Assembly (NCBI GenBank): GCA_943704415.1
Contig: CALSCO010000861.1
Location: 1-44,509 of the forward strand
Source of the DNA: Parvularia atlantis
Lineage: Eukaryota > Opisthokonta > Rotosphaerida
Length of the DNA: 44,509 bases
Direction of reading: 5' to 3'
Shown piece after piece: positions 11,936 through 23,332 of the stretch. The stretch's first letter is position 1. Every line of letters begins with the position of its first letter. The notes under the pieces were generated by a model that was not told the DNA's origin, did no database searches, and was given only the letters and a program-made list of their open reading frames with translations. The translations under genes and the position numbers were made by a program.

Positions 11936-13867
11936 CTAGTCGGCCTTATCCTTCTCGGCCGGTGAGCCGCGCACGCGCTGCAGCAGCCGCGTGAGGAGCG
12001 AGGGCCGGTCGGTGTGCAGCACGAAGCGCCGCGTGAGCATGTTGAAGACGGAGCCGAAGAAGAGCGCGACGAGGGTCGAGGTAAACGTGATCACGTTGTA
12101 CGGCATCGAAAAGTCGGGCGTGGGCAGCGATGCGAGCAGGCTGTCGGCGTACAGCAGGCGGTGCTCGCACGGCTCACTGGCGTCGCACGGCACACGCACA
12201 ATCGACCCGCTGCAGCCCACCCGCCCGTCAGCCGCAGATTCACAGCATGCCAGCGTGCGCACACCTGATGTCAAAGCCGCGGTTGGCGTCCGGCCGGTGC
12301 TCGTCGTAGTGCAGGAAGACGTAGTCAAAGGCGATCGTGACCCACGTCGTCGTCGCGGGTGGCAGCGCCAGGCGCAGCTCGAGCAGGCCCGGGCGCACGC
12401 GCGGCACGGGCGGCAGGTACGCCGTGCGCTCGGGCTCGACGGCCGCGCCCGTCTCGGCCGCGCGCACGGCGAGCGTGTGCAGGTAAACGCGCAGGAACCA
12501 CGGGTAGTGCTCGGCCAGGTCGACCGTGATGGACGCGTTGGCGTGGTTGTCGAGCTGCGTCACAAGCACGCCGCCCTGCTGGCCGTACCCTGGCGCGGCG
12601 GCGTGAGCGCTGTGGCAAGGCGGCCAAACGTGCCGCGCACCGCTCATGAACCGGTGCACCTCGATCGGCGCGCGCGGCGCGTCTTGATGCGTCGGCGGCG
12701 GCAGCGACAGCAGCGCGTCGACCGTGGCTGCGAGTGCGCGGGTGAGACGCGGCCGTGAAGGGTCAGACGGTCACACACTCTGCGGCGCGCACGCCTTGGC
12801 CCAGCGCTGCCCGTCGACGTGCGCAAACGGCGCGCTCGCGTCTGCGGTGACGGCGGCACCGGGCACTGCTGCGAGGTCGACTTCGAGCGTGCTGCGCGAC
12901 GCCAGCACGCACGCGCCGCCAAACGCGCGCCCAAACAGCTGCTGCACGACGGGGCGTGCGCCGCCGAGCCCGGACACGCTCAGCACGGCGACCAGCGACA
13001 GCTCAACGTGGCGGCGCGGCGTGCCGTCGGCGGCCACGTCGTCAGTCCAGAAGTGCAGCGCGAGCGAGCGGTAGTGCGAGTCATAGACGCTCTTGCTGTT
13101 GAGCAGCGCCGCGAAGCCGCTCTGCGCGCGCGCGGTGAGTCCGCGTCGGCCCGGCGCAAGCAAAGGCAGCTCACGGCGGCGCCGCACGGCAGCAGCTTGA
13201 GCCACGGCGTCACGTTCTCGGTGCACATCGTCTCGGCGGGCAGGTGGCCGTAACGGAGCGTCGCGTCTGCGCGCCGCCGCCGCCGCCCGTCTCAGCGCGT
13301 CGGCGACGTGTGCGCCGGCTGCTGTACGCACTGCCGGGGCCGGTCCATCGCGGCGCGAAGACGGCGTGCGGCGCGCTCGTGAGCGGGCCCGTGAGGAAAT
13401 TGAACGAGGCGCAGAGCAGGCCCGAGACGGCGTGGGCCACGTCCAGCCAGCGCTCGTCCGGCGCCGGGTCGCCGCCGTCGATCCACGCGCGCAGCTGCGC
13501 CCCGGCCGGCGCGGCGAGCGGCGCGTGGCCCCAGCGGCGCGCCATCCACCGGCCCTGCGTCAGCGCCGCGTGCAGCTCGCGCGCCCGCACGCGATCCACG
13601 AGCTCGCCGAGCGCGCGCGGGAACAGCGCGTAGTGCCGCACGTCCACCTCCGCGTCTCCGTTGTGCGCATCCGCTACGTCGGTGATCGCGAAGCGCGCGT
13701 GCACCGCGACCTTGGCGCCGTCGCCCAGCGGTCGGATCGTCAGCTGCGCGCGTACATCAAGCATCGAGCGAGCGAGCGAGCGAGCAGCGCACCGTCTCGT
13801 CAAAGCGCTCGGCGGCGGCGGCGATCAGCAGCTGAAGGAGGAGGAGGAGGAGGATCGGCAGATGCAT
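11936..13867 (-). CDS. PIGT: PIG-T/GPI16, GPI transamidase subunit
   Basis: PIG-T is the ER-luminal core of the GPI transamidase that attaches GPI anchors to proteins. The start at 13867 gives a strong signal peptide (MHLPILLLLLLQLLIAAAAE). Conserved blocks: HYALFPRALGELVDRVRARE, LTQGRWMARRWG, VSGLLCASFNFLTGP, MCTENVTPWLKLLPC, VYDSHYRSLALHFW, GYGQQGGVLVTQLDN, PWFLRVYLHTL. Near the C-terminus it has PTPDFSMPYNVITFTST running into the single TM helix and a short basic cytosolic tail. Splicing near 13320 gives an N-A-T glycosylation sequon. About six introns. It is divergent from NMNAT with only 19 bp between start codons. A longer in-frame start at 13963 would bury the signal peptide, so I prefer 13867. 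Confidence 0.94.
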
Positions 13868-13886
13868 GCGCGGCAGTTGACTGTCG

Positions 13887-14897
13887 ATGCTGCGCCAACT
13901 GTACAGGCGCGCGTCGCCCGGTCCGTCCCCTTTGTCGCGCTCGTCGCCCTCCTCCCCTTTCACGACTCACCCGCCCGCACTCGCCACAACAGGCGCCGGC
14001 ACGCCGCTGGTGCTGGTCGCGTGCGGCTCGTTCTCGCCGATCACGAACATGCACCTGCGCCTGTTTGGTGCGCCCCCCTCCCACTCATCCGCGCCTCTCT
14101 CTGACGATGCGCGGGCGGCCAGAGCTCGCGCGCGACCATCTGCGTGAGCACGCGCCGCGGTTCGAGGTCGTCGGGGGCATCGTGAGCCCCGTGGCGGACG
14201 CGTACGGCAAGGCTGGGCTGGCGCCGGCCGCGCACCGCGTCGAGATGTGCCGCCGCGCCGTGGACAACTCGGACTGGATCGTGGCGGACGACTGGGAGGC
14301 GCGGCAGCCCGAGTGGACGCGGACGCGCGTCGTGCTGCAGCACTACGAGCGCGAGCTCAACGCGGACGTGCCGGCCGGGCGGCAGCGCGTGCGCGTGATG
14401 TTGCTGGGCGGCGGAGACCTGATCCTGTCGTTCGCGACGCCGAACCTGTGGAGCGACGCGGACGTGCGTGGCGCCGCCGTGCGTTGTTCGCGCGCGCAGC
14501 GGCTGACGGGACGGTGCCGCACAGCTCAACACGATCGTGGGCGAGATGGGCATCGTCGCGATCGAGCGCATCGGGACGGACCTGGAGCACGTCGTGCACG
14601 ACTCGCCCATTCTGAGCAAGTACACGCTGGTGTGTCGCTCGTCTCACGCGCAGGCACGCCACTCAAGGCGCACGCGCGCGCGCGAGTAGAACGAGCACAT
14701 CTTTGTCGTGCCGCAGCCGATCGCGAACGACATCAGCTCGACCAAGATCCGGTGCGCCCTGCGCCCTGCGACCTGCCCGCCGTCACTCATTCGCACACGG
14801 CAGCGAGCTGCTGCGCGCCGGGCGGTCGATCAACTACCTGACGCCGCCGGGCGTCGTCGCCTACATTCGTGAGCACGGGTTGTATGCCCCCAAGTAA
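13887..14897 (+). CDS. NMNAT: Nicotinamide mononucleotide adenylyltransferase
   Basis: It makes NAD from NMN and ATP. The nucleotidyltransferase signature VACGSFSPITNMHLRLFE is present, followed by VVGGIVSPVADAYGKAGL, AHRVEMCRRAV, SDWIVADDWEARQ, VMLLGGGDLILSF, LNTIVGEMGIVAIER, VVPQPIANDISSTKIR and INYLTPPGVVAYI. This is the full eukaryotic NMNAT pattern, including the ISSTxIR phosphate loop. About four introns are clear. A fifth near 13920-13985 (GTCCGT donor, CTCAC branch, CAACAG acceptor) is likely but stays open as coding, so the N-terminus is uncertain. The ATG lies 19 bp from that of PIG-T. Its stop is 9 bp from the tetraspanin stop. Confidence 0.92.
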
Positions 14898-14906
14898 CGA
14901 ACAGTG

Positions 14907-15671
14907 CTAGAACACGCCCGCGGGTATCCCCTCGTCGTCCGAGTCGGTGCCGCCGAGGGTGCGCCGCCACTCCTGCGCACGATGTGAGCCGGCGGCGCGC
15001 GACGCGAGGGCACGCACGTCGGTCACGATCTGCGCGACGAGCTGCTTGGCCGTGGGGATGCGCAGGAACAGGTAGCAGCTAAGCGTGAGGCAGGCCATCT
15101 GCGGCCGCGTGAGCTCTTCACCACGCGCACAGACAGAGGCAGCCACCTGGACGGCGAGGACGGCGACACCGACGCCGATGACGATCACACGGCGGTCGTG
15201 CACGTACTCTTGCACGACGACGGCGCACGCGACGGTCCTGCGGGGCGCGTGAGCCGCAAGCAGCGCGATCCAGCGGCGCGCAGGCACCACTCGGGGCGGC
15301 AGTTGGAGCCGGGGCTGTCGGTGCGGTTGGCAAAGCCGCAGCAGCCGAGCTGCAGCTGGACCTTGTTGCGCGTCTCGTCGGGCGCGAGGGCCCACTGGTC
15401 GTCGAGGGTGGCGGCGACGGCCGGGTAGCGCACGGCGGCGACGACGACAAAGCCGAGCTCGAGCAGGACGAGCAGCAGCGTGGCCGAAAAGTACTGCCCG
15501 GCGCACGTGAGCCGACACGGTGCCCGGCGCGGCGCCGATCGGCGCACCGCGACGAGCCCCGGGCGGTACTCGAAGAGGCTGAAGACGCAGCCGACGACGC
15601 AGAGCAGCGCGACGAGGGCGCCGAGCGTGACGAGGCCTGTGTCGCGCACGAGTGATGAGCACGGTCGATCG

Positions 15672-15710
<39 letters not shown>

Positions 15711-16168
15711 CAGCGCGCACCGGCCGCGAACGACGAGCCGGGCAGCAGCAGCTCGGTGTAGCCGGCGGCGACGAGGAACACGGCGAGGCCGACGGCGGCG
15801 GCGGCGAGGAGGAACACGAGCACGTTGAGCACGACAAAGACGCCGAGGGCGAGCCGCCAGCGCCATCCCTTGTGCCGGCGCCGGCGCGCGACGGCCGCAG
15901 CCTCGCGGTGCGCCGTGGGCGACGTGGCGCGGGCCGTGGGCGCGGCGCCGTGTGCGCCATGTGACGTCGTCGGCGTGCGCCACATCGCAATCACACGCGC
16001 CAGGCCCCTCGGCACCGCGCTCGCCGCGCCGCTGCTGCCGCCGCTGTCGCCGTGCTCGTCGGCGTCGTCCGTCGTCGCATCGCCCGGGTGACGCAGCAGC
16101 CGCTGCTGCGCCGTGCCCAGGTAGTCGTCGTCCCCGTCCGAGTCGTCGTCCGCCGCCGAGTCGTACAT
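14907..16168 (-). CDS. Tetraspanin family membrane protein
   Basis: Four TM segments are visible after an acidic and Ala-rich cytosolic N-terminus of about 110 residues: LALGVFVVLNVLVFLLAAA; LGALVALLCVVGCVFSLF; ATLLLVLLELGFVVVAAV; and VIVIGVGVAVLAVQVAAS. The large loop between TM3 and TM4 has the tetraspanin hallmark CCG (QLGCCGFANRTDS) with later Cys residues in GSNCRPEW and TVACAVV, matching EC2. Tetraspanins organise membrane microdomains with integrins, enzymes and other partners. About four introns; one carries a (CT)n run. I chose 16168 (MYDSAADDD) because it begins the acidic tail. An upstream ATG at 16234 would lie only 3 bp from the STK11IP stop. Specific tetraspanin type not identified. 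Confidence 0.87.
15675..15707. repeat. (CT)n microsatellite in a tetraspanin intron
   Basis: A 33-bp CT run lies in the first tetraspanin intron. On the mRNA strand it reads (GA)n just downstream of the donor. It is not coding under the preferred splicing. Confidence 0.95.
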
Positions 16169-16237
16169 CGCGTCACACAGCGGGTCCCTCTGCTTCTCGA
16201 CGCCTGTCCTTGACCCTCGTCCTGCGCGCCTCACTCC

Positions 16238-19200
16238 TTACAAGGTCGTCACGGAGAGGCTCACTCTGAACTGCGCGCGCCACGCAGCCCCCAGCGCCTC
16301 GACCAGCTGCTCGCGCGGGCGCGCCGCCGTGAACAGCAGATCCCACGACCGCCCTGCGCTCGACAGCGCCCCCGCCGGCTCGTCCAGCGGCGCCAACTCC
16401 GTCGGCTCGTCCTCAAACAGGATCCGCGCCGTCGCCGGCCCACGCCCAGACTGCTGCACGGCCATCACGTCCGAGACAAACCGCGCGCCGCGCACGACAA
16501 ACTGCGTGGCGCTCTGCGAAAGGCGCGCTGTCAGCCGCGGCCGCCCCGCAAGCACACACACACGCGCGCGCGCGCACCCGGCTGCTGTCGTCCAACACGA
16601 TGCCAAGACGCTCTTCGCACAGGTAGAGCCAGTGCGCCGTAAGCACCTTGAGGGTGCTTCGCGTGAGGGTCGCGCAAAAAAAAAAAAAGTGCACCATCCA
16701 AGACACGCACCACCGTCACCGGCCGCGGCGGTGTCTCGAGCGTAAAGGCGAGCGCGTAGGCGTGCATGAAGGCGTCGGCCGCGAGCGCGCGCGCCGGGTC
16801 GAGTCGCGACAGCACCTGCGCGGCGGCCGTGTTAGCCGGACGATCAGCCGGCCCGCGCGCGCACACACCTGCGTGCGGCAGTTGGCCAGGATCCACGCGC
16901 GGTCCTGGTTGAGCACCGACGCGAGCGTGCGCGCGGGCGGCAACAGCTCCGACAGCTGCCGGACGCACGGTGTGAGCGCGCGAGGCCACGCACACACACG
17001 CGACCTTGGCCAGGAACTGCAGGCTGAGCGTTGAGTCGCGCGTTACTAGCAGGTACCGCGTCGCCTCAAACAGCTGCCGCGCGCCGTGTGAGCCATGCGA
17101 ACGGTCGGTCGCGCCGTGTGCGCGCACCGTCGACTGGTTGAAGAACAGCGCGAGGTACTGGTGCACGGGGCCTACGTCGACGCGCGAGAGCGACTCGAGC
17201 GTGTGCGAGAACGCGACGCGGATCGTGCGCTCGGGCTCGTCGGCGGCCATGGTCGCCTCGGGCCCCTTGCGCACGAGGCCGTACACACCGCGGTTCGACA
17301 GGAGCAAGTAGAGCGCGACCTCGCGCGTGTGCCGCTGCGACAGGTACGACGCGCGGAAGAACGCGACCATGCGCTCGTCCTCGTGCTGGAACACCTTGAT
17401 GTCGAAGAAGAGCAGCAGGTTGTTGTGCAGCAGCAGCGGCGGATCGGCCAGCAGCGTCTCCTGCGCGTTGTAAGCGCCTTTGCGCCGCGCGCACGGGCCA
17501 TCCGGGCTGCGCACCCAGTCGGTATCCTCGACGGGCGCAGTCGCACCGAGCGCGAGCGCGTCAAAGCCCAGCATGTACGTGAGCTGTCTCCGCGCCCTGC
17601 AAGAGACCGTCGTGAGGCTGCGGTGCGCGTCGTGCGGCCTCCCCGCGGCGCACCCGCTGTCGCTGCTCGCTGGCGCCGCCGGGATCGCCACTGCCGCCTG
17701 TCCGGGCCCGCCGCGCCCTTCCGTGCTCGACGTGTCGGCCACGACGTACGACGACTTGCACGCCTTGCACGAGGCCTTGCTCTGCCCGCGCGGCCGTCAG
17801 CAGCAACGCACGGCGACACGCAAGCGAGCGGTCGCACCGGGTTTGGCACGTTGTTGGGCGCGATCGGCCGCGAGCACATCATGCAGCGGTACCGCGCGGC
17901 TGCGGCGGGCGCAGCGGTCAGCGCACGTCGCACGGCCAGCGCGCGCGCGCACCGAGTGGCGCCTGCGACTGCACTGCACACGTCTGCGAGTGCTCCGCAA
18001 GCATGTCCATCGGCACGAGCCCGCCGCAGTTCTGCGGGCGGTCGTCGTCAGCCACGCACGTCGCACCAGCGGGCGCGCGCGCACTTTGCACGTCAGCAGC
18101 AGGTCGCCGTTTGCATCGACGCCGTCCGCCACGACCGGCCTCTCCTCCGCGGCGCTCTCGGCGGCGGCGGCCGAGGTCGAGCGCTCGGGCACGTCGAGCG
18201 GTGACCGCCCCGGGCGCAGCGGCTGAGCGCGCGTACGTCAGCCGCAAGCGACCCAGACGCCAACGAGGCCGCACCATCGACAGCGCGCTCGCGCCGTCTC
18301 TCCCCGGGTCGTGCACCGTTGGCTCGGCAGGCAGTGGCTGGTGGAAGCGCGTGGGCAGCGAGGACCCGAGCACGTCGACCTTGTCCGCAGACCAGTCGGC
18401 GCTGCCGCTCTTGGCGCGCCGCTCGCTGCCGTTGGCCGTCGGCGCCGCCCCAGCCGCCCGCAGCTGGTCCGTCGACGACGACTGCTTGAGCCGCCTAGGC
18501 CTGTCAGACACGAGTGTCGCGTGCCGGTCGGCGCCGTCCACCGCCCCGAGCATGTCCGCGGTCGGGTCTTGCATCTCCGTGAGCACGCGCAGCCAGTTGG
18601 GCCCGGCCTCGCGCCGCATGTTCTCGAGCTTGTTGCGGAACTCGTCCACGCCCGGGAAGGCAGGCGCGGCCTCGGTGAGCGGACTTCCGCCAGACGGCGA
18701 GGCCACGAGCGTCGCATTAGCCAGGGCCGAGCCAAAGCCGGGCGGCTGTGAATGAACGGATGTGAGTGGCGGCAGCGCCCGCCAGCAGGGACGCACGCGC
18801 AGCCGCGGGTTTGTCTTGGGCACGCGCGGCGAGGCGTACATCGGGCTCGCGACGGGGCTGCGGTACTGGCTGCTGGGCGCGGCCGTGGCCAGCTGCGTGT
18901 TGACGCTCAGCTTGAACTGCGCCGGGTGCGTCGTCGGCGAGACGGGCGAGTCGGCCGCCGGGACCGCGGCCAGTGGCAACGCCGGGTCGGCCGGGGCGTC
19001 GACCGGCGGCTGCGGTGACTCGGTGCTGACGCTGATCGCCAGCTGCGGCGGCACGGGGCGCTGCTTCTGCTCGCACGCACGCGCGCGCGCGCGGGCTTGT
19101 CAGCTGCGCGGTCGCGTTCGTCTGCGTGCGCACCAGCGACGCCGGCTGCTGGAATCGCAGCGCCGCAGCCTCGAGCGACGCCGGCACGGCTGCGGATGCG

Positions 19201-20899
19201 TCAGCGGCACTGGTGCGCAGACGGGCGCGCACCGATCAGGCGCTCGTCAAAGCTCGTGGCGTCGGCGTCGTAGCTGCCGTAGTCCAGGTCCTCGATCACG
19301 ACCTCCTTGCGCACGTTCTTCTTGCGCCGGATCGAGATTGGCGTCGCGGGCACGATCACCGCGTCCTCGGCCACGATCGGCTCGGCCTGCGCGCGCGGGG
19401 CGTGAGCTTCGCGTCCGCTAAGATCGCGCACACGCACGCGCTGCGGCATGAGCTGCTCCGTCGTCGCCTCGATCAGCAGCTGCTCGGTCATCGTCGGCTT
19501 CTCACCGTCGAGCAACACCGTGTGCCCGTTTTTGTTGAAGTAGCTGTACACGGTCACGCGGTACTCCTGCGCGGCCGGCGTGGTCAGCGGCCCAGCCGTC
19601 GCACACAGCGCGCAGACGCACCGGGCTGTAGCTGACGGGGTTGCTCTGCAGCCAGAGCGTGGCGAGCAGCGGCAGCTCGGCCAGCAGACGCAGGTCGCGC
19701 AGGTCCCTACAGCATCGCGCTCAGCAGTGCCCGCGGCCGCGGCGGGCACTGATGACGCACCACAGGCAGTTGTCGCGCAGGTCCAGGCGCTCGAGGCCCA
19801 TCAGGCGCTCGAGGCCCCTGACCGAGCCCAGCTGGTTGTTGCGCAGCACGAGCGTGCTGACGTTGCCGATGACGAGTGCACAGTTCTCCATCGACGTGAT
19901 CGTGTTGAAGCCCAGGTTGAGGTACTGCAGCTTGGTCAGGGTCTGGAGGTTGTCGACGCGCGTGAGGCGGTTGTAGCTGACGTCGAGCGTCTTGACCTCG
20001 GACAGGTAGCTGCTCCGCGCCCGTGAGCGCTCTGTGTCTGCCTGCGCCGCGTGTAAGCGTGCCGCGCACGTAAACGACTCGTCCAGCCGCTCGGCAAAGT
20101 TGTGGCTGCAGTCGACTTGCACCAGCCGGTCCCACTGCGGCACGCGGCTCGAGCCACCGGCGACGTACTTGCCGCCGCCCGCCGCCGTCCCGCCCTTGGT
20201 CGCGGCGTCTTGTTTGGCGCGCGTGCGCCCGTCAGCCGTCGTCGTGCATGTGCGCGGTGCGCGTGTACCGATGAGGAGGTCGCTAAAGTTGTAGAGCGAG
20301 TTGTGCACGCGCAGGCACACGAGCTGGCGCTGCAGCAGCTCGAGGCCGCTGAGGACCTTGACGTGGACCTTGTTGATCTCGAGCGACGTGAGGTTGGCAA
20401 AGTGCCCGAGCTGCAGCGTGCCCTCGGTGACCATGCGCCTGCCACAGGCCGCGTGCGCTCAGCCGCGATCATCTCGTGCGACGTGCGAAGAGGGGGCGCA
20501 CCGCCCGGGCGAGCTGATCTTGAGCGTGCGCAGGGCCTGGCAGAAGCTGTAGAGGAAGAACAGGTCCTGTCGCTGCGGGGCGGGGGAGCGGTGTCAGCGG
20601 CGACCTGCGCAGCGGCGGCGCATCATCCGCGCGCACCTGCTGCTCGCGCCGCGGGCTGGCCGTGCGGCTGGGCGTGGCGGGCGACGGCGGGAACTTGCTG
20701 CAGAGGTACTGCAGGCTGCCGCGTTTGTGGCTGTGAGGTCGCGCCGTGCGATGCGCGTGTGCACGTGCGGGGCACACCTCTGCGGCTGCAGCGCAAACTT
20801 GACCTCACCCGTGCTCAGCGCGCCCTCGTGTCGGCGCACGTACTCGGCCAGCTGCGCCACAAACTCGTGGCCGCTGAGTGTCGTCGGCGCCGCCAACAT
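16238..20899 (-). CDS. STK11IP-like (LIP1) leucine-rich-repeat protein
   Basis: A long multi-exon gene whose architecture follows human STK11IP, the LKB1-interacting, lysosome-associated protein. The N-terminus has SGHEFVAQLAEYVRRHEG, then LRRs: LTSLEINKVHVKVLSGLELL, VQVDCSHNFAERLD, VKTLDVSYNRLTRVDNLQTL, VSTLVLRNNQLGSVRGLERL. Next come the post-LRR block YRVTVYSYFNKNGHTVLLDG, and REAGPNWLRVL, which matches the FRERFGRNWLQY motif of the human protein. A C-x2-C-x11-H-x3-C zinc-binding pattern follows (TCKNCGG to HSQTC), and CxxC pairs CMMC and CKAC. C-terminal PH-like parts include LLLFFDIKVFQHEDE and EVALYLLLSNRGVYGLV, ending VSLSVTTL. Start at 20899 (MLAAPTTLSG) is the first ATG of the frame. 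Some middle exons are uncertain. It may recruit kinase or autophagy machinery (inference). Confidence 0.75.
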
Positions 20900-21196
20900 C
20901 CGCCGCGCCGCTGTCACACAGGATGTGGACCACGTGGACGGCCGCCGCGGCGCTTGCTCACCGATGTGGGCGCGGCTAGCCTTCACCTTGTGCGCGCTTG
21001 TGCGACCAACGCTCGCTCAGCCTCAGCACGCTCCGTGGGCACGTCGACGAGGCAGTGCTGCGCGACGGCAAGGCGCGGCGGGCGGCCAACGCAAGAGCCG
21101 AACCGGTGTACAGCAGTTGCCACTGGCACTGCAACGATCGCAACGGTTTCGCAGTGCGCCGACAGGTGTGGACGCGGAGAGAGAGAGAGAGAGAGG
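20900..21196. promoter_or_regulatory. Divergent intergenic region, STK11IP-like/TAF4
   Basis: At 297 bp this is the largest divergent gap in the window. It holds a (GA)n purine tract at 21177-21195 that ends next to the TAF4 ATG. The rest has no clear TATA box, and I see no small gene. It presumably contains both promoters. Confidence 0.5.
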
Positions 21197-23276
21197 ATGG
21201 ACGTCGCGAGCAGCGCCGACGACGAGATCAAGCGCCTCGAGGAGCTGCTGATGGGCGGGGCGACGGCGGCCGATGTGCCCGCGCCCGCGCCTGTGCTGCA
21301 GCAGCAGCCGCCTCCGCAGCAGCAGATGCAGCAGATGCAGCGGGTGCTCGCGCCGCGCACGCCGACGCGCGGCAACGAGGGCGTGGTGGCCGGTGCGCGC
21401 TCGCTGAGCCGGTGCGCGCGTCCGCGGGGCGGCTGAGCGGGCGCGGCGCCAGGCGTCGACATCGACCGGCTGCGGCTGTGGGTGCAGAGCACGGACATGA
21501 AGGACGCGTTCAAAAAGTCGATCGACAACTACATCGACCAGTTCAAGGCGCGCCGCTGGCCCAGCCGCTTGCACCGCCCCGCTCATCGTGCGCACGCGGC
21601 AGATCGCGCCCGACGCGCGGCGCCTCGCCAGCAGCATCTTCGCCAAGGCTGGCAAGATGCGCTTCTACGCGAACGACCGCGGCTGCTACCGCTTTTTCCC
21701 AACGGAGGCGTACCCGCAGACGGGCGCGGTGCGTGCGCCGGTGGGCCCTGCCGCTCGTGCTCAGCACGTCGTGCGCAGCCGGTGTCACCGAGCCTGCACC
21801 TGCCGCAGTACGCGCAGATCGCGCGGCCCGCGGCGCCGATGTCGACCATGCCGAGCGTGCACGGGTCATCCGCGGCAGCGATCGCGTCGCTGCAGGCGGC
21901 CACGGCGGCGCTGCCGTCAGCCGGCAGGGCGGCCGGCATGACGGCCGGCATGGCTCCTGGTTTGCTCAAGCGGCCCGCGCCCATGACGCCGACGATGCCT
22001 GGGCAAATGCAAACGTGCGCACGCCGCACCGCCCGATGCGCCGTCCTCACACTCGCGCACAGGGCCATGGACGCCGCCGCCAAGCGCCCGCGCATGGACG
22101 GGATGTCATCGTCGAGCATGATGGCGGGCATGCTGGCCGCGGCGCACGGGACGCAGTTCCAGCCAAGGTGTGTGCGCTCGCTGAGCTGCCGCGTCGCCTC
22201 CTGCCGCTGAGCGCGCACGCAGACCGACGCAGTCGCCCGGGATGGCGCACGCGGCGCAGCTGCTCGGGCGGCCGCTGCTGGTGGCCGGCTCGCCGCTGCG
22301 GCCCGGCATGCCGCAGCCCGGGCAAGTGCAGCAACAGCTGCAGCAACAGCTGCAGCAACAGCAGCAGCAACAGCTGCAGCAACAACCGGCACCACCGGCC
22401 GCGCCCGTCGAGCCCGAGTCGCCGCCGGCCGCGTCGCCGCCGCCCGAGAGCACGCTGCGCACGGACGTCAACAAGCTGATGGACGTGTTCCAGTTTGCCG
22501 ACATTGAGTCGGAAAACGAGAAGATGCTGCCGACGCTGAACGAGGGCGGGGCGCCGCTCGAGCCCGACACGGGCGACCGCATCCAGCTCGACATGGAGCA
22601 CATCGAGGCGATCGTGACCAAGCGCGCCAAGGCCGCCGGCGTCAAGACCGTGCACGCCGAGGTGCTCGAGCTGATCGCGCAGGCGGCGCAGCAGCGGCTG
22701 CGCGACATCCTCGAGGAGCTGTCGCTGATTTGCCGGCACCGCGTCGAGGCGGCCAAGCTCGAGCAGAGCGTGGCGGTGACGAGCAACCCGCAGCGGCAGA
22801 TGTGGCTGCTCGAGCAGGTCGCGCGGCGGCAGGCCGAGGAGGCGCAGGTGCGTCTGCGCGCATCCTACATGTGACGTGCTGACCGGCACCGGCACCGGCA
22901 GCGGCTCAACCCGGGCGCGGCCCAGCGCGAGGACATGGTGGTGTGCGCCGTCGTCGCCCCGAGGTCACTCACTGCTGTGCTGACCCACGCTTGCACGCGA
23001 CAGTTCCGCGCGCAGCAGGCCAATGCGACGGCACTCAGCGTGGTCGGCGTGCAGCGCGCGTGGCAGACGGCCAAGCCAGCGGGCGCGGCGGCTACGGGCG
23101 CGGTCGTGACGGACGCCGAGGTGGCGACGCAGGCGGCGCGTGCGCGGCAGCGCGCCCGGCACGACGTGCTGCACCGCCGTCTGACGCTGGCCGACCTGCT
23201 GTTCTTCCTCGAGCACGAGCCACCGCTGCGCAAGTCGCGGGCGCTGTACCGGGCGTACCTCCGGATGGGCGCCTGA
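21197..23276 (+). CDS. TAF4: TFIID subunit TAF4
   Basis: TAF4 pairs with TAF12 through a histone fold and scaffolds TFIID at promoters. The C-terminal half is diagnostic: IQLDMEHIEAIVTKRAKAAG, VHAEVLELIAQAAQQRLRDI and LEELSLICRHRVEAAK form the histone-fold and following region. FRAQQANATALSVVG corresponds to the RDANLTALAAIG block of human TAF4, and LTLADLLFFLEHEPPLRKS to its final NLRDLIFCLENE segment. The N-terminal half has Gln-rich tracts (Q/P around 21300-21340; a long imperfect CAG/CTG tract at about 22327-22384), Met/Ala/Gly-rich stretches, and a block containing DMKDAFKKSIDNYIDQFK that I could not assign. About seven introns; 21548-21602 seems GC-AG. The stop is 56 bp before the carrier gene on the same strand. 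Confidence 0.9.
22327..22384 (+). repeat. Poly-Gln-coding tract in TAF4
   Basis: Imperfect CAG/CAA/CTG repeats encode Gln runs broken by Leu. Gln-rich activator-binding regions are usual in TAF4 proteins. Interruptions suggest it is more stable than a pure CAG run. Confidence 0.85.
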
Positions 23277-23332
23277 TAAGTGTGCCGGTGAAGGTTCAAA
23301 TTGTACGCGATTCGCGCGTCACGGTAGCCATC

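Noticed and set aside
13868-13963. A longer PIG-T start at 13963
   Set aside because: It would put about 32 charged residues before a clear signal peptide and run into the NMNAT coding region.
21177-21195. Purine tract before TAF4 as a ribosome binding site
   Set aside because: The genes are eukaryotic with introns. It is a (GA)n microsatellite in the 5' UTR or promoter.
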